64,000 nucleotides of DNA from Polyangiaceae bacterium (GCA_013361525.1 JABFXY010000139.1:34918-98917); one strand, 5' to 3'; counted from the first letter of the stretch, positions 16,075-24,987 are shown. Numbers and translations are program-made. Notes: generated by a model not told the origin, from the letters alone.

Positions 16075-17918
16075 GCACGGCCATTCGATTGCGCGCCGTG
16101 GGCGTCGCCGTCTTCCTCACCGGCATTGCGATGGCGTATCCCGCGCCGGAGGTGTCACGCGTCTTCTGCGCGCTCATCGGCGCCGTGCCTTTGCTCGTCG
16201 GTGCGCGGTTCGAGGCGGATCGCGTGGCGCAGGCGGCGCTCTCGACCGGCGCCATGATTGGCGGCGTGCTCATCGCGCGCCTCACTGCATCGCCGATCGA
16301 GATTGCGACGATCCTGTCCGAACGGACGATGTTGCTCGGTCTGCCGATGCTCTCCGTCGCGAGCGCGCGCGCGTGCCTCCATCGCCCGGTCTATGGCGAC
16401 AAGCTCACCCTGCTCGCGGCGCTCGTCGCGTTGACGGCCGCGGGGCGCGCACAGACCGGCGCCGTCTTCCCCGTCCTCGCGGCGCTCTCGGTCCTTGCAG
16501 GCCTCGCTGCATTACGCGTTTCGGATCCGGCGCGCGCGCCGCTGTCGCAGTTGGGTGCGCGCCATTACGTCGGAATGGCCTTCGGCGCGACGATGGCGGG
16601 CGCGCTCGCGCTGGCCGCGACGTGGTCGTTGCCGCGCCTTCATCAGGCCGTCATTTCGGGGATCCTCTCGCGGTCGGATCGAAGCCGAACGGGCTTTTCG
16701 GAATCGATGGCGCTCGGCTCGATGGACGGAATGCTCCAATCGGATGCGGTCGTCCTCCGGATTCGCAATGGTGCGCCGAAGCTGCTGCGCGGGGTGGTGC
16801 TGACGGCCTATCAGCAAGGTCGCTGGGAGACGGGGCCCGATATGCCGCTTCCCGAGGTCGTCGAGACGCCGACGGAGCCCGAGGGGGCTCTGGTCGAGAT
16901 CGAGCACGCACGCCGAGCGCCTCGCTATTTCCTCCCGCTCGGCGCGACCGATGTCGCAAGCTCGAGCGGGTTTCTCGATCGATTCGCCGACGGCACCGCC
17001 AAGCCGAGCACCGGCGCTTTCGCAAAGCGCCTTTGGTTCAACGAAGGTGACCCTCCCAATTCACCCCCGCCGACCCTCGCCGATCTGCAGGTACCACGCA
17101 GGGTCATGCCGGAGCTCACGGCGATTCTCGAAGAGTGGGGCGCCAGCGGCGATGATCCACGAAAGACGCTGGCATTGGTATCGGAGCACCTCGCGCGCGA
17201 TTATCGGTATTCGCTCGACTATCGCCGCACGCCCGGGGTGGATCCGGTCATCGACTTTCTACGGACGAACCGCGAGGGCCATTGCGAGTATTTCGCTTCC
17301 GCTTTTGCGCTCCTCGCACGGTCGTCGCGTGTCCCTGCGCGGGTGGTCGCCGGATACCGCGTGATGGAGACGTCGCCGCTCGGCTATTCGATCGTGCGGG
17401 AGCGCAATGCGCACAGCTGGGTCGAGGTGTGGATCGACGACCATTGGGAGACGTTCGATCCGACGCCTTCGTCGGACCTCGCCGCTGCGTCACCAGCGGT
17501 GACGCCGTGGATCGGCGCGATCATCGACGGCATTCGCACGGGGTGGGAGGCGGTCGACGATTGGTTCGGCAGGCGCACCGCGTTCGAGCTTTCGCTCACG
17601 CTCGTCACCTTGGTGGCGCTGCTCGTGATGGTGCGCGCGTTGCGAGGTCGACGAGGCAAACGTCAGGTCGAGCGTGTGGACCAACCCGCCGAGCTCGAGC
17701 GCCTCACCCGTGCATTGAAGGGCATCGGGATCGAACGCGCGCCGCACGAGACGCTGGCGGCGCTCGCGGCGCGCGTCAAAGGAAGCGAACGCGTGGGCGA
17801 GGAGCTACGCGCCGAGATCGTGGGCGCGCTGGCTCGCTATGAACGGCATCGTTACGGCGCGGAGGGCACGTTGCCGGACGCCCTCGCCGCGCTTTCGCGC
17901 GTGGCAGCGCGGCTCTGA
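16071..17918 (+). CDS. Membrane transglutaminase-like protein (TgpA-type)
   Basis: GTG 16071 overlaps the DUF58 stop. The 615-residue protein has six or so N-terminal membrane helices (to about residue 195), a transglutaminase-like domain with the triad C405 (GHCEYF), H448 (AHSWVEV) and D463 (FDPTPSS), a further membrane helix near 505-522 and a cytoplasmic DUF4129-like tail. This is the order seen in TgpA-type proteins. The family is usually encoded with MoxR and DUF58, as here. The function may be amide hydrolysis or cross-linking of envelope proteins. It converges on a small lipoprotein gene, with 11 bases between stops. Confidence 0.92.
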   Translation: MSTAIRLRAVGVAVFLTGIAMAYPAPEVSRVFCALIGAVPLLVGARFEADRVAQAALSTGAMIGGVLIARLTASPIEIATILSERTMLLGLPMLSVASARACLHRPVYGDKLTLLAALVALTAAGRAQTGAVFPVLAALSVLAGLAALRVSDPARAPLSQLGARHYVGMAFGATMAGALALAATWSLPRLHQAVISGILSRSDRSRTGFSESMALGSMDGMLQSDAVVLRIRNGAPKLLRGVVLTAYQQGRWETGPDMPLPEVVETPTEPEGALVEIEHARRAPRYFLPLGATDVASSSGFLDRFADGTAKPSTGAFAKRLWFNEGDPPNSPPPTLADLQVPRRVMPELTAILEEWGASGDDPRKTLALVSEHLARDYRYSLDYRRTPGVDPVIDFLRTNREGHCEYFASAFALLARSSRVPARVVAGYRVMETSPLGYSIVRERNAHSWVEVWIDDHWETFDPTPSSDLAAASPAVTPWIGAIIDGIRTGWEAVDDWFGRRTAFELSLTLVTLVALLVMVRALRGRRGKRQVERVDQPAELERLTRALKGIGIERAPHETLAALAARVKGSERVGEELRAEIVGALARYERHRYGAEGTLPDALAALSRVAARL

Positions 17919-17929
17919 TCCGGCAGGCG

Positions 17930-18295
17930 CTACTTCTTCGGCGGCTTGGGCGTCTTCGGCGCCTTCGCGGAGGCAGAGCCGGTCGGGGCGGCGGATGCCG
18001 CAGCTGTCGCGGTCGCAGTGGCCGTCGGCGCGACGGTGGGCGCGGCAGTCGGGGCGGCGGTCGGCTCGGCGGTTGCTGGCGAAGAGGTCCCGCCGGCCAT
18101 CATCTCGAGCAGGGCATCGTCTTGGCCCGGGGGATCGATCGGGCGGCCCGGGTACGCTTCGGGGGCCTCGGAGCTGCCGCAGGCGGGGGCGAACGCGAGG
18201 AGCGCAACCAGGGCGGCGAACGTCGCGCTGCCTTTTGCGCGAATGGAGACGAGCGAGCCCGGCGTCGGGGCGGTCAGCGGGGAGAGCCTGCGCAT
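17930..18295 (-). CDS. Short Ala/Thr/Pro-rich lipoprotein
   Basis: A 121-residue product with a signal ending in the lipobox FAPAC and a mature part that is almost wholly low complexity: an acidic first third, an Ala/Thr/Pro run (about 75-108) and a Lys/Pro-rich end (APKTPKPPKK). It has no recognisable domain. The basic tail could bind peptidoglycan or another anionic polymer, but that is only a guess. Its start is divergent from the next gene with 66 bases between. Confidence 0.7.
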   Translation of the reverse strand: MRRLSPLTAPTPGSLVSIRAKGSATFAALVALLAFAPACGSSEAPEAYPGRPIDPPGQDDALLEMMAGGTSSPATAEPTAAPTAAPTVAPTATATATAAASAAPTGSASAKAPKTPKPPKK

Positions 18296-18361
18296 GGCGG
18301 AACGCTACACGAGCCGGCGGCTATTTGGATCGCTTTCGGGCCGCATGTTGTAATCACCGCC

Positions 18362-19843
18362 GTGCGCGCTTCCATAAGGCTTCCTCGACGCGTAGGGTCC
18401 CGATCCGGAGCCCTTTTTCCCGTACTTGTCGCGTCGATGGCCGCAGCCGGCTGCCACTCGTCGGAGGGGGCGAAGACCGCGGGCGACGCCCAGGGTGACG
18501 TCGCCACCGAGGATGTCGGCTCGGGTGCCGGACAAGGGCGTTCGGCGCCGCGTGCGACGGGAACACCGTCCGGCCCCGCCGTCGTGAACTACCCGGGATT
18601 CGAGGTCTTGCCCGACGGCCGGTCGGTCGTGAGCGTGCAGATTCGGGGCGCGGTGCAGATCTCCGAGCAAAAGGCGGAGGGCCGCATCATCTACGTCCTC
18701 AGCGGGGTGAACGTCCCGGAGAAGGTCAATCGGCTGCCGCTCCTCACGCAGCATTTCCCGACGCAGGTGACGTCCGTCACCATCGAGCAGACGCCGGGGG
18801 GCGCGAACCTGGTCATCGACCTTCGCGAGCCGTCCACATCGACGTTCAAGGTTCACCAGAACGAATCCGGCAACATGCTCACGGTCGTGCTCCCGCGATC
18901 GGCGAAATGGGGCACGACGAACCCCGAACAGGACCCCACCAACTTCGAGCGACCGGAGGAGGAAGAAAAGAAATCCACCGACGTCTACGAAGAGTCCGGC
19001 AACGAATCGGTCCGCGAAGAGTCGGAGGCGGAGACCGCGCGTCGCCGCAAGAAGTCGAAGCGCCAGCCGAAGCGCTGGGTCGAGCGCGCGCTGACCCTTC
19101 CATACCGCACGCTCGCGCCCGATATTTCGGTATCCGCCGGCGGTTACGGCACACGCGATCAACGCGCGTATCTCGCGTCGGGGGTCCGGTACGGCATCAT
19201 CGATCAAGTCGAGGTCGAGGCGACACCGCACTCCTTCCGGCTGTCACCAAATCCCGCTTATGCATTCCCCAGCATCGGAATCACGGCGGGATATACGGGC
19301 CACACCTTCGAGATCGCCGGTCGCGCTCGGTATTTCATCGGCGTCGATTCGGACGTCGGGGTCAGCGCCGGTGCGCTCCTCGTCGGTGTTCCGATGGCCA
19401 TCCACCTGTCGAATTGGGGGCGCATCGACACCGGCGCGTTCGTCACGCTCGATTTCGAGAACACGCTCGAGACGCCGCTTTCGACCCGTGGTCTCGTCCT
19501 CGAAAGTTCGAGCGATTTTCGCGCAGGGTTGTTCAACACCGGCGCAAGCCCCCTCTATTTCGATACCGGGATACCGTTCCACTTCCTGTTCCAGCCGGTT
19601 CAGGAGTTTTGGTTCGGTATCCATCACGGCATCAACATCCTGGACTTCGAGAACGCGTCCGAGACGTTCGCCCTACCGCTCGGCGCCGAAATCGGCATCA
19701 GCGCGAGCAACGATTTCAATCCGACCGCCGACCTCGGTGTCCGAGCCGACCTGCCGCTCTTCATCGTTCCGGGTCGCGACGACGTGATCGAAGAGGACGC
19801 CTACGAAATCGGCGTGTGGTTCCGCTGGTACCACCACCTCTAA
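18362..19843 (+). CDS. AMIN-like lipoprotein with probable outer-membrane barrel domain
   Basis: A GTG at 18362 gives 493 residues with a lipoprotein signal (MAAAGC). Residues about 65-180 have the strand pattern of an AMIN domain (for example VSVQIRGAVQIS and NLVIDLREPSTS), a module that binds peptidoglycan or positions secretin and amidase proteins. A charged Glu/Lys/Arg linker follows. Residues about 250-493 are rich in alternating strands with aromatic ends (GITAGYTGHTFEI, GVWFRWYHHL), as in outer-membrane beta-barrels. Neither domain is certain. The open frame upstream of the GTG has no signal peptide and overlaps the divergent neighbour. A long purine/pyrimidine inverted repeat follows the stop. 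Confidence 0.78.
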   Translation: MRASIRLPRRVGSRSGALFPVLVASMAAAGCHSSEGAKTAGDAQGDVATEDVGSGAGQGRSAPRATGTPSGPAVVNYPGFEVLPDGRSVVSVQIRGAVQISEQKAEGRIIYVLSGVNVPEKVNRLPLLTQHFPTQVTSVTIEQTPGGANLVIDLREPSTSTFKVHQNESGNMLTVVLPRSAKWGTTNPEQDPTNFERPEEEEKKSTDVYEESGNESVREESEAETARRRKKSKRQPKRWVERALTLPYRTLAPDISVSAGGYGTRDQRAYLASGVRYGIIDQVEVEATPHSFRLSPNPAYAFPSIGITAGYTGHTFEIAGRARYFIGVDSDVGVSAGALLVGVPMAIHLSNWGRIDTGAFVTLDFENTLETPLSTRGLVLESSSDFRAGLFNTGASPLYFDTGIPFHFLFQPVQEFWFGIHHGINILDFENASETFALPLGAEIGISASNDFNPTADLGVRADLPLFIVPGRDDVIEEDAYEIGVWFRWYHHL

Positions 19844-19845
19844 AA

Positions 19846-20025
19846 GAGAGAACGAGAGAGAGAGAAACAGGAAGACTGGAAGGTTAGGAAGATCAGAGCT
19901 CAGGGAATTTAGGAGCTGCGGGGGCGAGGCGGCGTCACGAAGTCGACCTCTCTCAAACCCTTCCTGACTTCCCGTCTTCCTGTTTATCCCTCTTCTCTAC
20001 CTTCTCTCTCTTCTTCTTCCTCTCA
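19846..20025. repeat. Purine/pyrimidine inverted repeat between convergent genes
   Basis: The left half is a purine-rich tract (GA repeats, then AAACAGGAAGACTGGAAGG at 19865) and the right half the matching pyrimidine tract ending near 20025. The core arms 19865-19891 and 19960-19985 pair with three or four mismatches. It lies between two convergent stops and can work as a bidirectional terminator; the homopurine/homopyrimidine arms could also form triplex DNA. Confidence 0.6.
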
Positions 20026-22080
20026 CTCGCCTTCGTCGGCGATGAAGAGCTGTGTACCGACGGTGACCTTGTCGCCGTCGACACGGCCGACCTGGCAGAA
20101 CAGGCTCGTTTTGCCGTCGCCGTCGAGATCCCCTTCGGCCGACACCTCGAAGCCGTTCGGTCCGGGGTCGGGGCCGCCGCGGGCAACACACTTGTACGGG
20201 CCGCCGGCGCGGTACTCGTATTGGAAGTAGCTCGGCGTCGTCATCATGAACTTCAGGCACTTCCAGCCTGCGGTGTCGTCGCCGGTGTCGTAATCCTTCC
20301 CCGGGGTGAGGTCGGCTTGGTACTTCGTGCCCGAGGGGACGGTCGCGGGGACGGGCGGAGCGCTCTGGCAGAGCGCGTGCTTCAATGCGCCACTCGCGGA
20401 GACCTGCTCGCGCTCGTAGGCACCCACGGCGCCGCGCGCGATTGCGCCGACCGTGTTCTTCGCCTCGGCGCCCTTGGCCGAGGAGAGGTATCGGCGGACA
20501 CCATAGATGGCGAGTGCGCTCATTGCGCCAATCACCGGAACCGCGGCGCCGCCCTTCAATACGGCATCGACACCCTTGTCGGAGTCGTTGAGCACGAGCT
20601 CCGAACCTGTCGCGCCGCTCAGCGGCAGCTTCATCGACGGATCTTGGGGGACCGCCTTCATCAGCTGGTCGTAGTCGACGAACATCGCCAGCTGCGACGG
20701 CGTCGCCTTCGATTGGAAGCTCACGTACGCGGGATTTTTGGCGAGGGTCGAGTCGCCCTTCTTGTACGCCGCGACGAGCTTCTCGCTGAGAGCCGTTTCG
20801 CCGAATGCGACGACCACGGCCCCCGGTAGCAGCTCGACCACCGCGACCTTCTTTGCGTCGACCTTGATCGTGACCTTGCCTTCGCCGAACTTGATCTTCG
20901 GGTCTTTGACCGCGCCCTTCGCGAGATCGAAGACCTTCTTTGCGAAAGCGTCGTCCTTCACGTCCAGGGCGAGGAGCATCGTCGCCTCGTCCCCGAGCTT
21001 CGACGGATCGCTGAGGGTGGTCGCCCCGACGTAGAAGCCGAGGCTCAGGCCGTCGCCGAGCGCGCGATCGAAATCGGCGAGCGACATCCCGACGCCCTTC
21101 AAGACGCCGTCTGCCGAGGGCGTCAGGTCCTGGCCCGTGGCGCGACCGAGCTCCGCGAGAAAATCCGCAATCGTCTTACCGGCCGGCCGCGCGAGCGACA
21201 GATCGAACGCCATCGCCGGCGTGCCGGGAAGCTTGCCCAGTCCCGCGTGTGTCGTCGGTGCGAGGACGGCGCTGAGCCGCGGCACCTTCGTGCCGAATTG
21301 CTTGTAGATGAGCTCGCCGTCTTCGAGCGCGAAGTTCAACCGCGCAAATGACCCGGGCGCGAATGCGTCCGCGTTGTCCGCCAGCGCGCTCAAATCCCCG
21401 AACGCGAAGATGCCGTCGGCTCTTACCGCTTTCGCGTGCTCGCTCGCGCTGAACGCGGGCGTTTTGCCCGAAAGCGTGTCGACCACCCTTGTGAGTGCTT
21501 CCTCTTGGTTCGAGAGCGCAATCAGCCGCGGTTTTGGAATCCAGGCTGCGAAGGTCGGCTCGGAGGCCGACTTGCCGAGGATGTAGTTGCCTGCGGCGGT
21601 CTTTTCGGGCTTCAGCTCGGCGAGGAGATCCTCCACCGCCTTCGCGTCCTTGAAGCGCAAGACTCCACCGACGGTCGGCTTGGGTTTGTCCGCTCCGACG
21701 TCACCGAACCCCGCAAACCCGTCGAAGCCATCGAAGGCGGCGCGGATGGTCGCTTCGGATGCGCCCGTCTCCTTGGCGACCGAGGAGACGAACTGCGGGA
21801 GGAATTGCTCGGAAAACTCTTTGCCTGCGGGAAAGCCCGCCAGGCTCGGACCGCTCACGACGATGCGAGATCCACCGGGGATCGCGTCGAGCAGGTTCGT
21901 CACCTGGTCCGGAATGACGGCGGGCTTCGGCGCGGCCTGTTGATCCGCAGCGGAAGCGGCCGCGGATGTCGTCGCAGTCGACTCCGCCGAGTCGGCCGGG
22001 CTGGTGCCTTGCTCGCTTCCGCACGCGAGCGCAAAGCCGAAAAACAGCGGTGCGACGCGTGCGACGAGACGCCCCCCCAT
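20023..22080 (-). CDS. Large lipoprotein with pilin-like C-terminal domain
   Basis: The 685-residue product has a short signal with lipobox FALAC and a Ser/Ala-rich linker. Residues about 55-500 form a large repeated alpha/beta region that I do not recognise by name; it resembles periplasmic DUF3352-type proteins (two parallel sets such as GGVLRFKDAKAVEDLL and LALDVKDDAFAKKVF). From about 511 to the end the pattern is that of a type IV pilin-like protein: a hydrophobic helix (VPVIGAMSALAIYGVRRYL), then AKGAEAKNTVGAIARGAV, two cysteine pairs and a late EGDLDGDGKTS loop seen in myxobacterial pilin-like proteins. The prepilin cleavage motif is absent because the helix is internal. The junction implies a domain fusion. 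Confidence 0.85.
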   Translation of the reverse strand: MGGRLVARVAPLFFGFALACGSEQGTSPADSAESTATTSAAASAADQQAAPKPAVIPDQVTNLLDAIPGGSRIVVSGPSLAGFPAGKEFSEQFLPQFVSSVAKETGASEATIRAAFDGFDGFAGFGDVGADKPKPTVGGVLRFKDAKAVEDLLAELKPEKTAAGNYILGKSASEPTFAAWIPKPRLIALSNQEEALTRVVDTLSGKTPAFSASEHAKAVRADGIFAFGDLSALADNADAFAPGSFARLNFALEDGELIYKQFGTKVPRLSAVLAPTTHAGLGKLPGTPAMAFDLSLARPAGKTIADFLAELGRATGQDLTPSADGVLKGVGMSLADFDRALGDGLSLGFYVGATTLSDPSKLGDEATMLLALDVKDDAFAKKVFDLAKGAVKDPKIKFGEGKVTIKVDAKKVAVVELLPGAVVVAFGETALSEKLVAAYKKGDSTLAKNPAYVSFQSKATPSQLAMFVDYDQLMKAVPQDPSMKLPLSGATGSELVLNDSDKGVDAVLKGGAAVPVIGAMSALAIYGVRRYLSSAKGAEAKNTVGAIARGAVGAYEREQVSASGALKHALCQSAPPVPATVPSGTKYQADLTPGKDYDTGDDTAGWKCLKFMMTTPSYFQYEYRAGGPYKCVARGGPDPGPNGFEVSAEGDLDGDGKTSLFCQVGRVDGDKVTVGTQLFIADEGE

Positions 22081-22091
22081 GGTGTGGCTCG

Positions 22092-22406
22092 TCAGGCGAC
22101 GAGGTCCTTCAGACCCTTCATGGGCGTCGCCTTGACCTTACGGGAGGCGGGTTTGCCCTTGATGATCTGCTTCTCCTTCGTGAAGGGATTCACGCCCTCG
22201 CGATCTTGCGTGGCCGGCGTCTCCTTCACCTTGAGCTTCAGCAGGTTCAACACGACCAGCTCGCCCGGGCCGTTCGGTCCGAGCTGATCTTTGATGAGGG
22301 CCGAAAGAGCATCGAAGACGGCCGTCACTTGCCGCTTGTCGAGGCCGGCCTTCTCGGCCATCGCCGCAACGAACTGAGGCTTCGTCATCTTGCTCGCACC
22401 GGGCAT
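22092..22406 (-). CDS. HU-family DNA-binding protein
   Basis: ATG 22406 is preceded by a strong AAAGGAGGAG ribosome site, so this start is preferred over the open-frame start at 22454. The 104-residue product matches HU/IHF proteins: an N-terminal helix pair (KMTKPQFVAAMAEKAGLDKR), the strand region and the arm with NPFTKEKQIIKGKPASRKVK. HU proteins bend and compact DNA as dimers. This copy has an added N-terminal Met-Pro-Gly-Ala-Ser and a C-terminal extension MKGLKDLVA. It follows the lipoprotein gene on the same strand order but has its own good ribosome site. Confidence 0.92.
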   Translation of the reverse strand: MPGASKMTKPQFVAAMAEKAGLDKRQVTAVFDALSALIKDQLGPNGPGELVVLNLLKLKVKETPATQDREGVNPFTKEKQIIKGKPASRKVKATPMKGLKDLVA

Positions 22407-22516
22407 CGGACTCCTCCTTTTGGGGACCTTCGAGTAGGGCGCATGCCATAACAACCGCCCGAAGGATTCGCAAGCGATCTAGGCCGGTCTTAAACAAATG
22501 TGCAGTGAAAAAGCGC

Positions 22517-22540
22517 CCGAAAAAGACGCAGGCGTCTTCT
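22517..22540 (-). terminator. Intrinsic terminator for the 22593-23258 gene
   Basis: Read on the minus strand, AAGACG-CCTG-CGTCTT is a 6-bp stem with a 4-base loop followed at once by a T-run (CTTTTTC). It is 50-odd bases past the stop of the envelope-protein gene. A second stem, GCCGGCC/GGCCGGC (22544-22560), precedes it. Confidence 0.65.
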
Positions 22541-22592
22541 GGAGCCGGCCGTCGGCCGGCGTCGGCAGGAGCTCGCACCACGGAAACGGACC

Positions 22593-23258
22593 TCAGCCGT
22601 CGCCGCCGATCCCCAGGGCGACGCCGCCCATCAGCCGGGTGGTGTTGTCGCGGTTCGTGTAGAGCTGCCGCTCGACGCCGACGATGCCGGTGATCTCGAG
22701 AATCTCGAACATTCGAAAGCCTGCGCGGACTTCGGCGCGCGGCGAGGGGAGCGACTCCTCGGCGTCTTCGCGATCCACGTACGAGTTGTCGCTGCCGACC
22801 GAGACCCCGCCCGACATCGCGACGATGTAGTCGTCGCTGCGGACGCCGACGGTGACGAGGAGCGGCACGTCCAGCGAGCTTCGAGAGCCGAAATGCGCGG
22901 CTTCGACACCGAGCACCGTTCCGCCGAGGAGGACGCTGACGTCGCCCGCGCCGATCGACGCGTACAGCTCCATCGCAGCGCGCGCGAGATAGCCGCCGCT
23001 CTCGAAATCATCGACCGCGACGCCCTGCATGAAATAGGCGGAGCCGCCGAGCACGACACCTTCGCGAACCTTCGGCTCCGCCGCTTTTCCATTCGTGTCG
23101 GCGACCGGCTGCGCAACGGGCGCTGCGATGGGGGCCGGCGCGGCGGCGGTCGGTGCAGGCGGCACGTCCGTCGCGACCGCCAAACCGTCAGCGAGCGCCG
23201 AGGTAGAGAAGAGGGCGACGACCAGCGACGTGCAAGCGAAGCATCCGAGTTTCAACAT
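22593..23258 (-). CDS. Secreted or outer-membrane protein of unknown function
   Basis: The ATG at 23258 follows a GAGGG ribosome site and gives 221 residues with a normal signal peptide (cleavage near ALADG). An Ala/Pro-rich linker is followed by about 150 residues of alternating Gly-rich strands (EGVVLGGSAYFMQG, AAMELYASIGAGDVSVLLGG, GVVGVERQLY-like) that resemble a small outer-membrane barrel. I recognise no named family. It is divergent from the alpha/beta hydrolase gene with about 110-140 bases between starts. Confidence 0.72.
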   Translation of the reverse strand: MLKLGCFACTSLVVALFSTSALADGLAVATDVPPAPTAAAPAPIAAPVAQPVADTNGKAAEPKVREGVVLGGSAYFMQGVAVDDFESGGYLARAAMELYASIGAGDVSVLLGGTVLGVEAAHFGSRSSLDVPLLVTVGVRSDDYIVAMSGGVSVGSDNSYVDREDAEESLPSPRAEVRAGFRMFEILEITGIVGVERQLYTNRDNTTRLMGGVALGIGGDG

Positions 23259-23366
23259 GCCCTCGTAACGCGGGGCAATCGGTGGGCTTACAGCTCGGCC
23301 ATGCGCGCACCTGTGGCGCAATCTTGCCGCGTTGCTGCGGGTGCGCGCGCAGGTCGTGGTTGACCG

Positions 23367-24881
23367 TTGGACGTCAAAGCGTTTCCATTCGCTTCCATGG
23401 GAGACGCGGAACGGAGCTCCTATTTCCCTCCGCTGCCGGCGCTGGGGCCCCCGCCCGAGCGCGAGGTGATGCTACCTCCGCCGAGCAGTCCGGATTTGGC
23501 GGCGCAACGCCTGCCGAGCGCGCCACCTCCTGCGGCGGCATCGCCCGAAGCGGCATCGCCCGACGCGGTGTTGCCGATCGCGCCCGAGCCCACGCTCGTC
23601 GCACCGACGGGACCCAACGTTTCCCCGGCGCTCGGCACCCTTCGGCCGAGCGCGTCTCCTTCGCGGACCTCGCTCGATGCGGGCCGAGGCTCGATCTCGC
23701 CGAGCAGGCTTTCGCTCGGGCCGAGCCGCACGTCGCTCTCGCCGCGTCGGCGCAGCCTCTTCGATCTCTCACACAACCCGTCCACCGCGCGGCCGACCGT
23801 CTCGATCCTTCCGCCGCTACCGTTTGCACGCGGCGCCTCGTGGTCTTCGTTCGGTCTCGTCGGCCTGCTCGGGATCATCGTGGTCTTCCTCGTCGTTCGG
23901 TGGACCGGCGCGCTGGAGGGCATGGCGCGCCCGGCCGTCGGGAAGAACGTGACGGCGGCGGCCAGGATGGACGAGATGCCTTGGTTCCCCGTCCCGACTC
24001 GGACACGCGCCGCGAAGCCGGCCGCCGAGGTCGAGCAGAAGGAGGACGAAGGAGCGCGCGCGGACGCGCACTTGCGCAGGACCGGGCGCAGCAGCCTCTC
24101 GCGAGGGGTCTTCTTCCTGCCTCCCACGTTCGCGTCCGCCGACGGCGGGTTCGATTTGGTCCTGTTCTTCCACGGCAACACCGACCTCGCGGAAGAGGGC
24201 ATGATCCTTTCCGGCATCAATGCGGCGGTGGTCATCTTCAACTTCGGCAATGGCTCGAACGCCTACGAAGAGCGATTCCACGATCCGAGCCGTTTCACCG
24301 ACACGCTGCTTCGCGTGCACGACGAGCTGCGATCGCGCGGGCTCGAGAAACCTCACGTCAACCGGATCGCGCTCGTCTCGTGGAGCGCCGGATACGGCGC
24401 CACGCAAGGGATCCTTCAGCAACCGAAGCTCGCGGATCTCGTCGACGCGATCGTCGTGCTCGACGGCATGCACGCAGGCTTCATCGGTGACGGACCGGAG
24501 ATCGCGCCGGGGAGCCTCGCGCCGTTCGTGTCGTTCGCCGAGCGCGCAAAGAAGAACGAGAAGCTCTTCGTGCTCACGCACTCGAACGTCGAGCCGGTCG
24601 GCTACGCCAGCGTCGCCCGCAGTGCGGATTACCTGTTGAAGCTCGTCGACGTGCCGCGCGAGAAGGTCGAAGGGGAGACGTTCCTCCCGGCGTACGCCAG
24701 CCTCTCCGGCGTGCTGCCGCAGGACGAGCTCGTCACGCTCAAGCAGCGCTCACAGGCCCACTCGGGCTCGCTCATCATCAAAGGTTACGGCGGCAATCAG
24801 GCCAATCACCACATCATGCATCTGGTGCAATTCCCGGATACCGCGATGGGGCCTCTGGTCGAGCGCTGGATGAAAAAGTAG
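23367..24881 (+). CDS. Membrane-anchored alpha/beta hydrolase-like protein
   Basis: The frame opens at a TTG (23367); an ATG at 23397 would give 494 residues. Residues 1-155 are a Pro/Ser/Ala-rich, likely disordered cytoplasmic arm with repeated SxSR-SL units; a membrane helix spans about 161-178; the rest is an extracytoplasmic domain. This domain has an oxyanion-type HGN (269-271), a nucleophile elbow WSAGYG with S340 and a late NHHIMH, which fits an alpha/beta hydrolase. The substrate is unknown. A serine hydrolase on a long disordered arm is uncommon. It stands alone, divergent from the left neighbour. Confidence 0.82.
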   Translation: MDVKAFPFASMGDAERSSYFPPLPALGPPPEREVMLPPPSSPDLAAQRLPSAPPPAAASPEAASPDAVLPIAPEPTLVAPTGPNVSPALGTLRPSASPSRTSLDAGRGSISPSRLSLGPSRTSLSPRRRSLFDLSHNPSTARPTVSILPPLPFARGASWSSFGLVGLLGIIVVFLVVRWTGALEGMARPAVGKNVTAAARMDEMPWFPVPTRTRAAKPAAEVEQKEDEGARADAHLRRTGRSSLSRGVFFLPPTFASADGGFDLVLFFHGNTDLAEEGMILSGINAAVVIFNFGNGSNAYEERFHDPSRFTDTLLRVHDELRSRGLEKPHVNRIALVSWSAGYGATQGILQQPKLADLVDAIVVLDGMHAGFIGDGPEIAPGSLAPFVSFAERAKKNEKLFVLTHSNVEPVGYASVARSADYLLKLVDVPREKVEGETFLPAYASLSGVLPQDELVTLKQRSQAHSGSLIIKGYGGNQANHHIMHLVQFPDTAMGPLVERWMKK

Positions 24882-24943
24882 GCGCGAAGAAGTAAGCGCG
24901 TAGAGGTATCGGCGCGCGGCGCGGTCACGTTTGGTGTCCGCGC

Positions 24944-24971
24944 TTGACGCGTTTTTGCGTTGGTCTATATT
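24944..24971 (+). promoter_or_regulatory. Sigma-70-type promoter of the ArsR/SRPBCC/SDR operon
   Basis: TTGACG (24944-24949) and TATATT (24966-24971) are separated by 16 bases. Transcription would start near 24978, at or one base before the ATG at 24979, so the messenger is probably leaderless. Confidence 0.75.
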
Positions 24972-24987
24972 CACCCAAATGGGTGAA
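24970..24987. promoter_or_regulatory. Perfect palindromic operator over the arsR-like start codon
   Basis: TTCACCCAAATGGGTGAA is a perfect 18-bp palindrome that includes the ATG (24979-24981) and the last bases of the -10 box. Related ArsR/SRPBCC operons are known to carry a TTCAACCAAATGGTTGAA-like site. Binding by the encoded regulator would block initiation. Confidence 0.8.
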
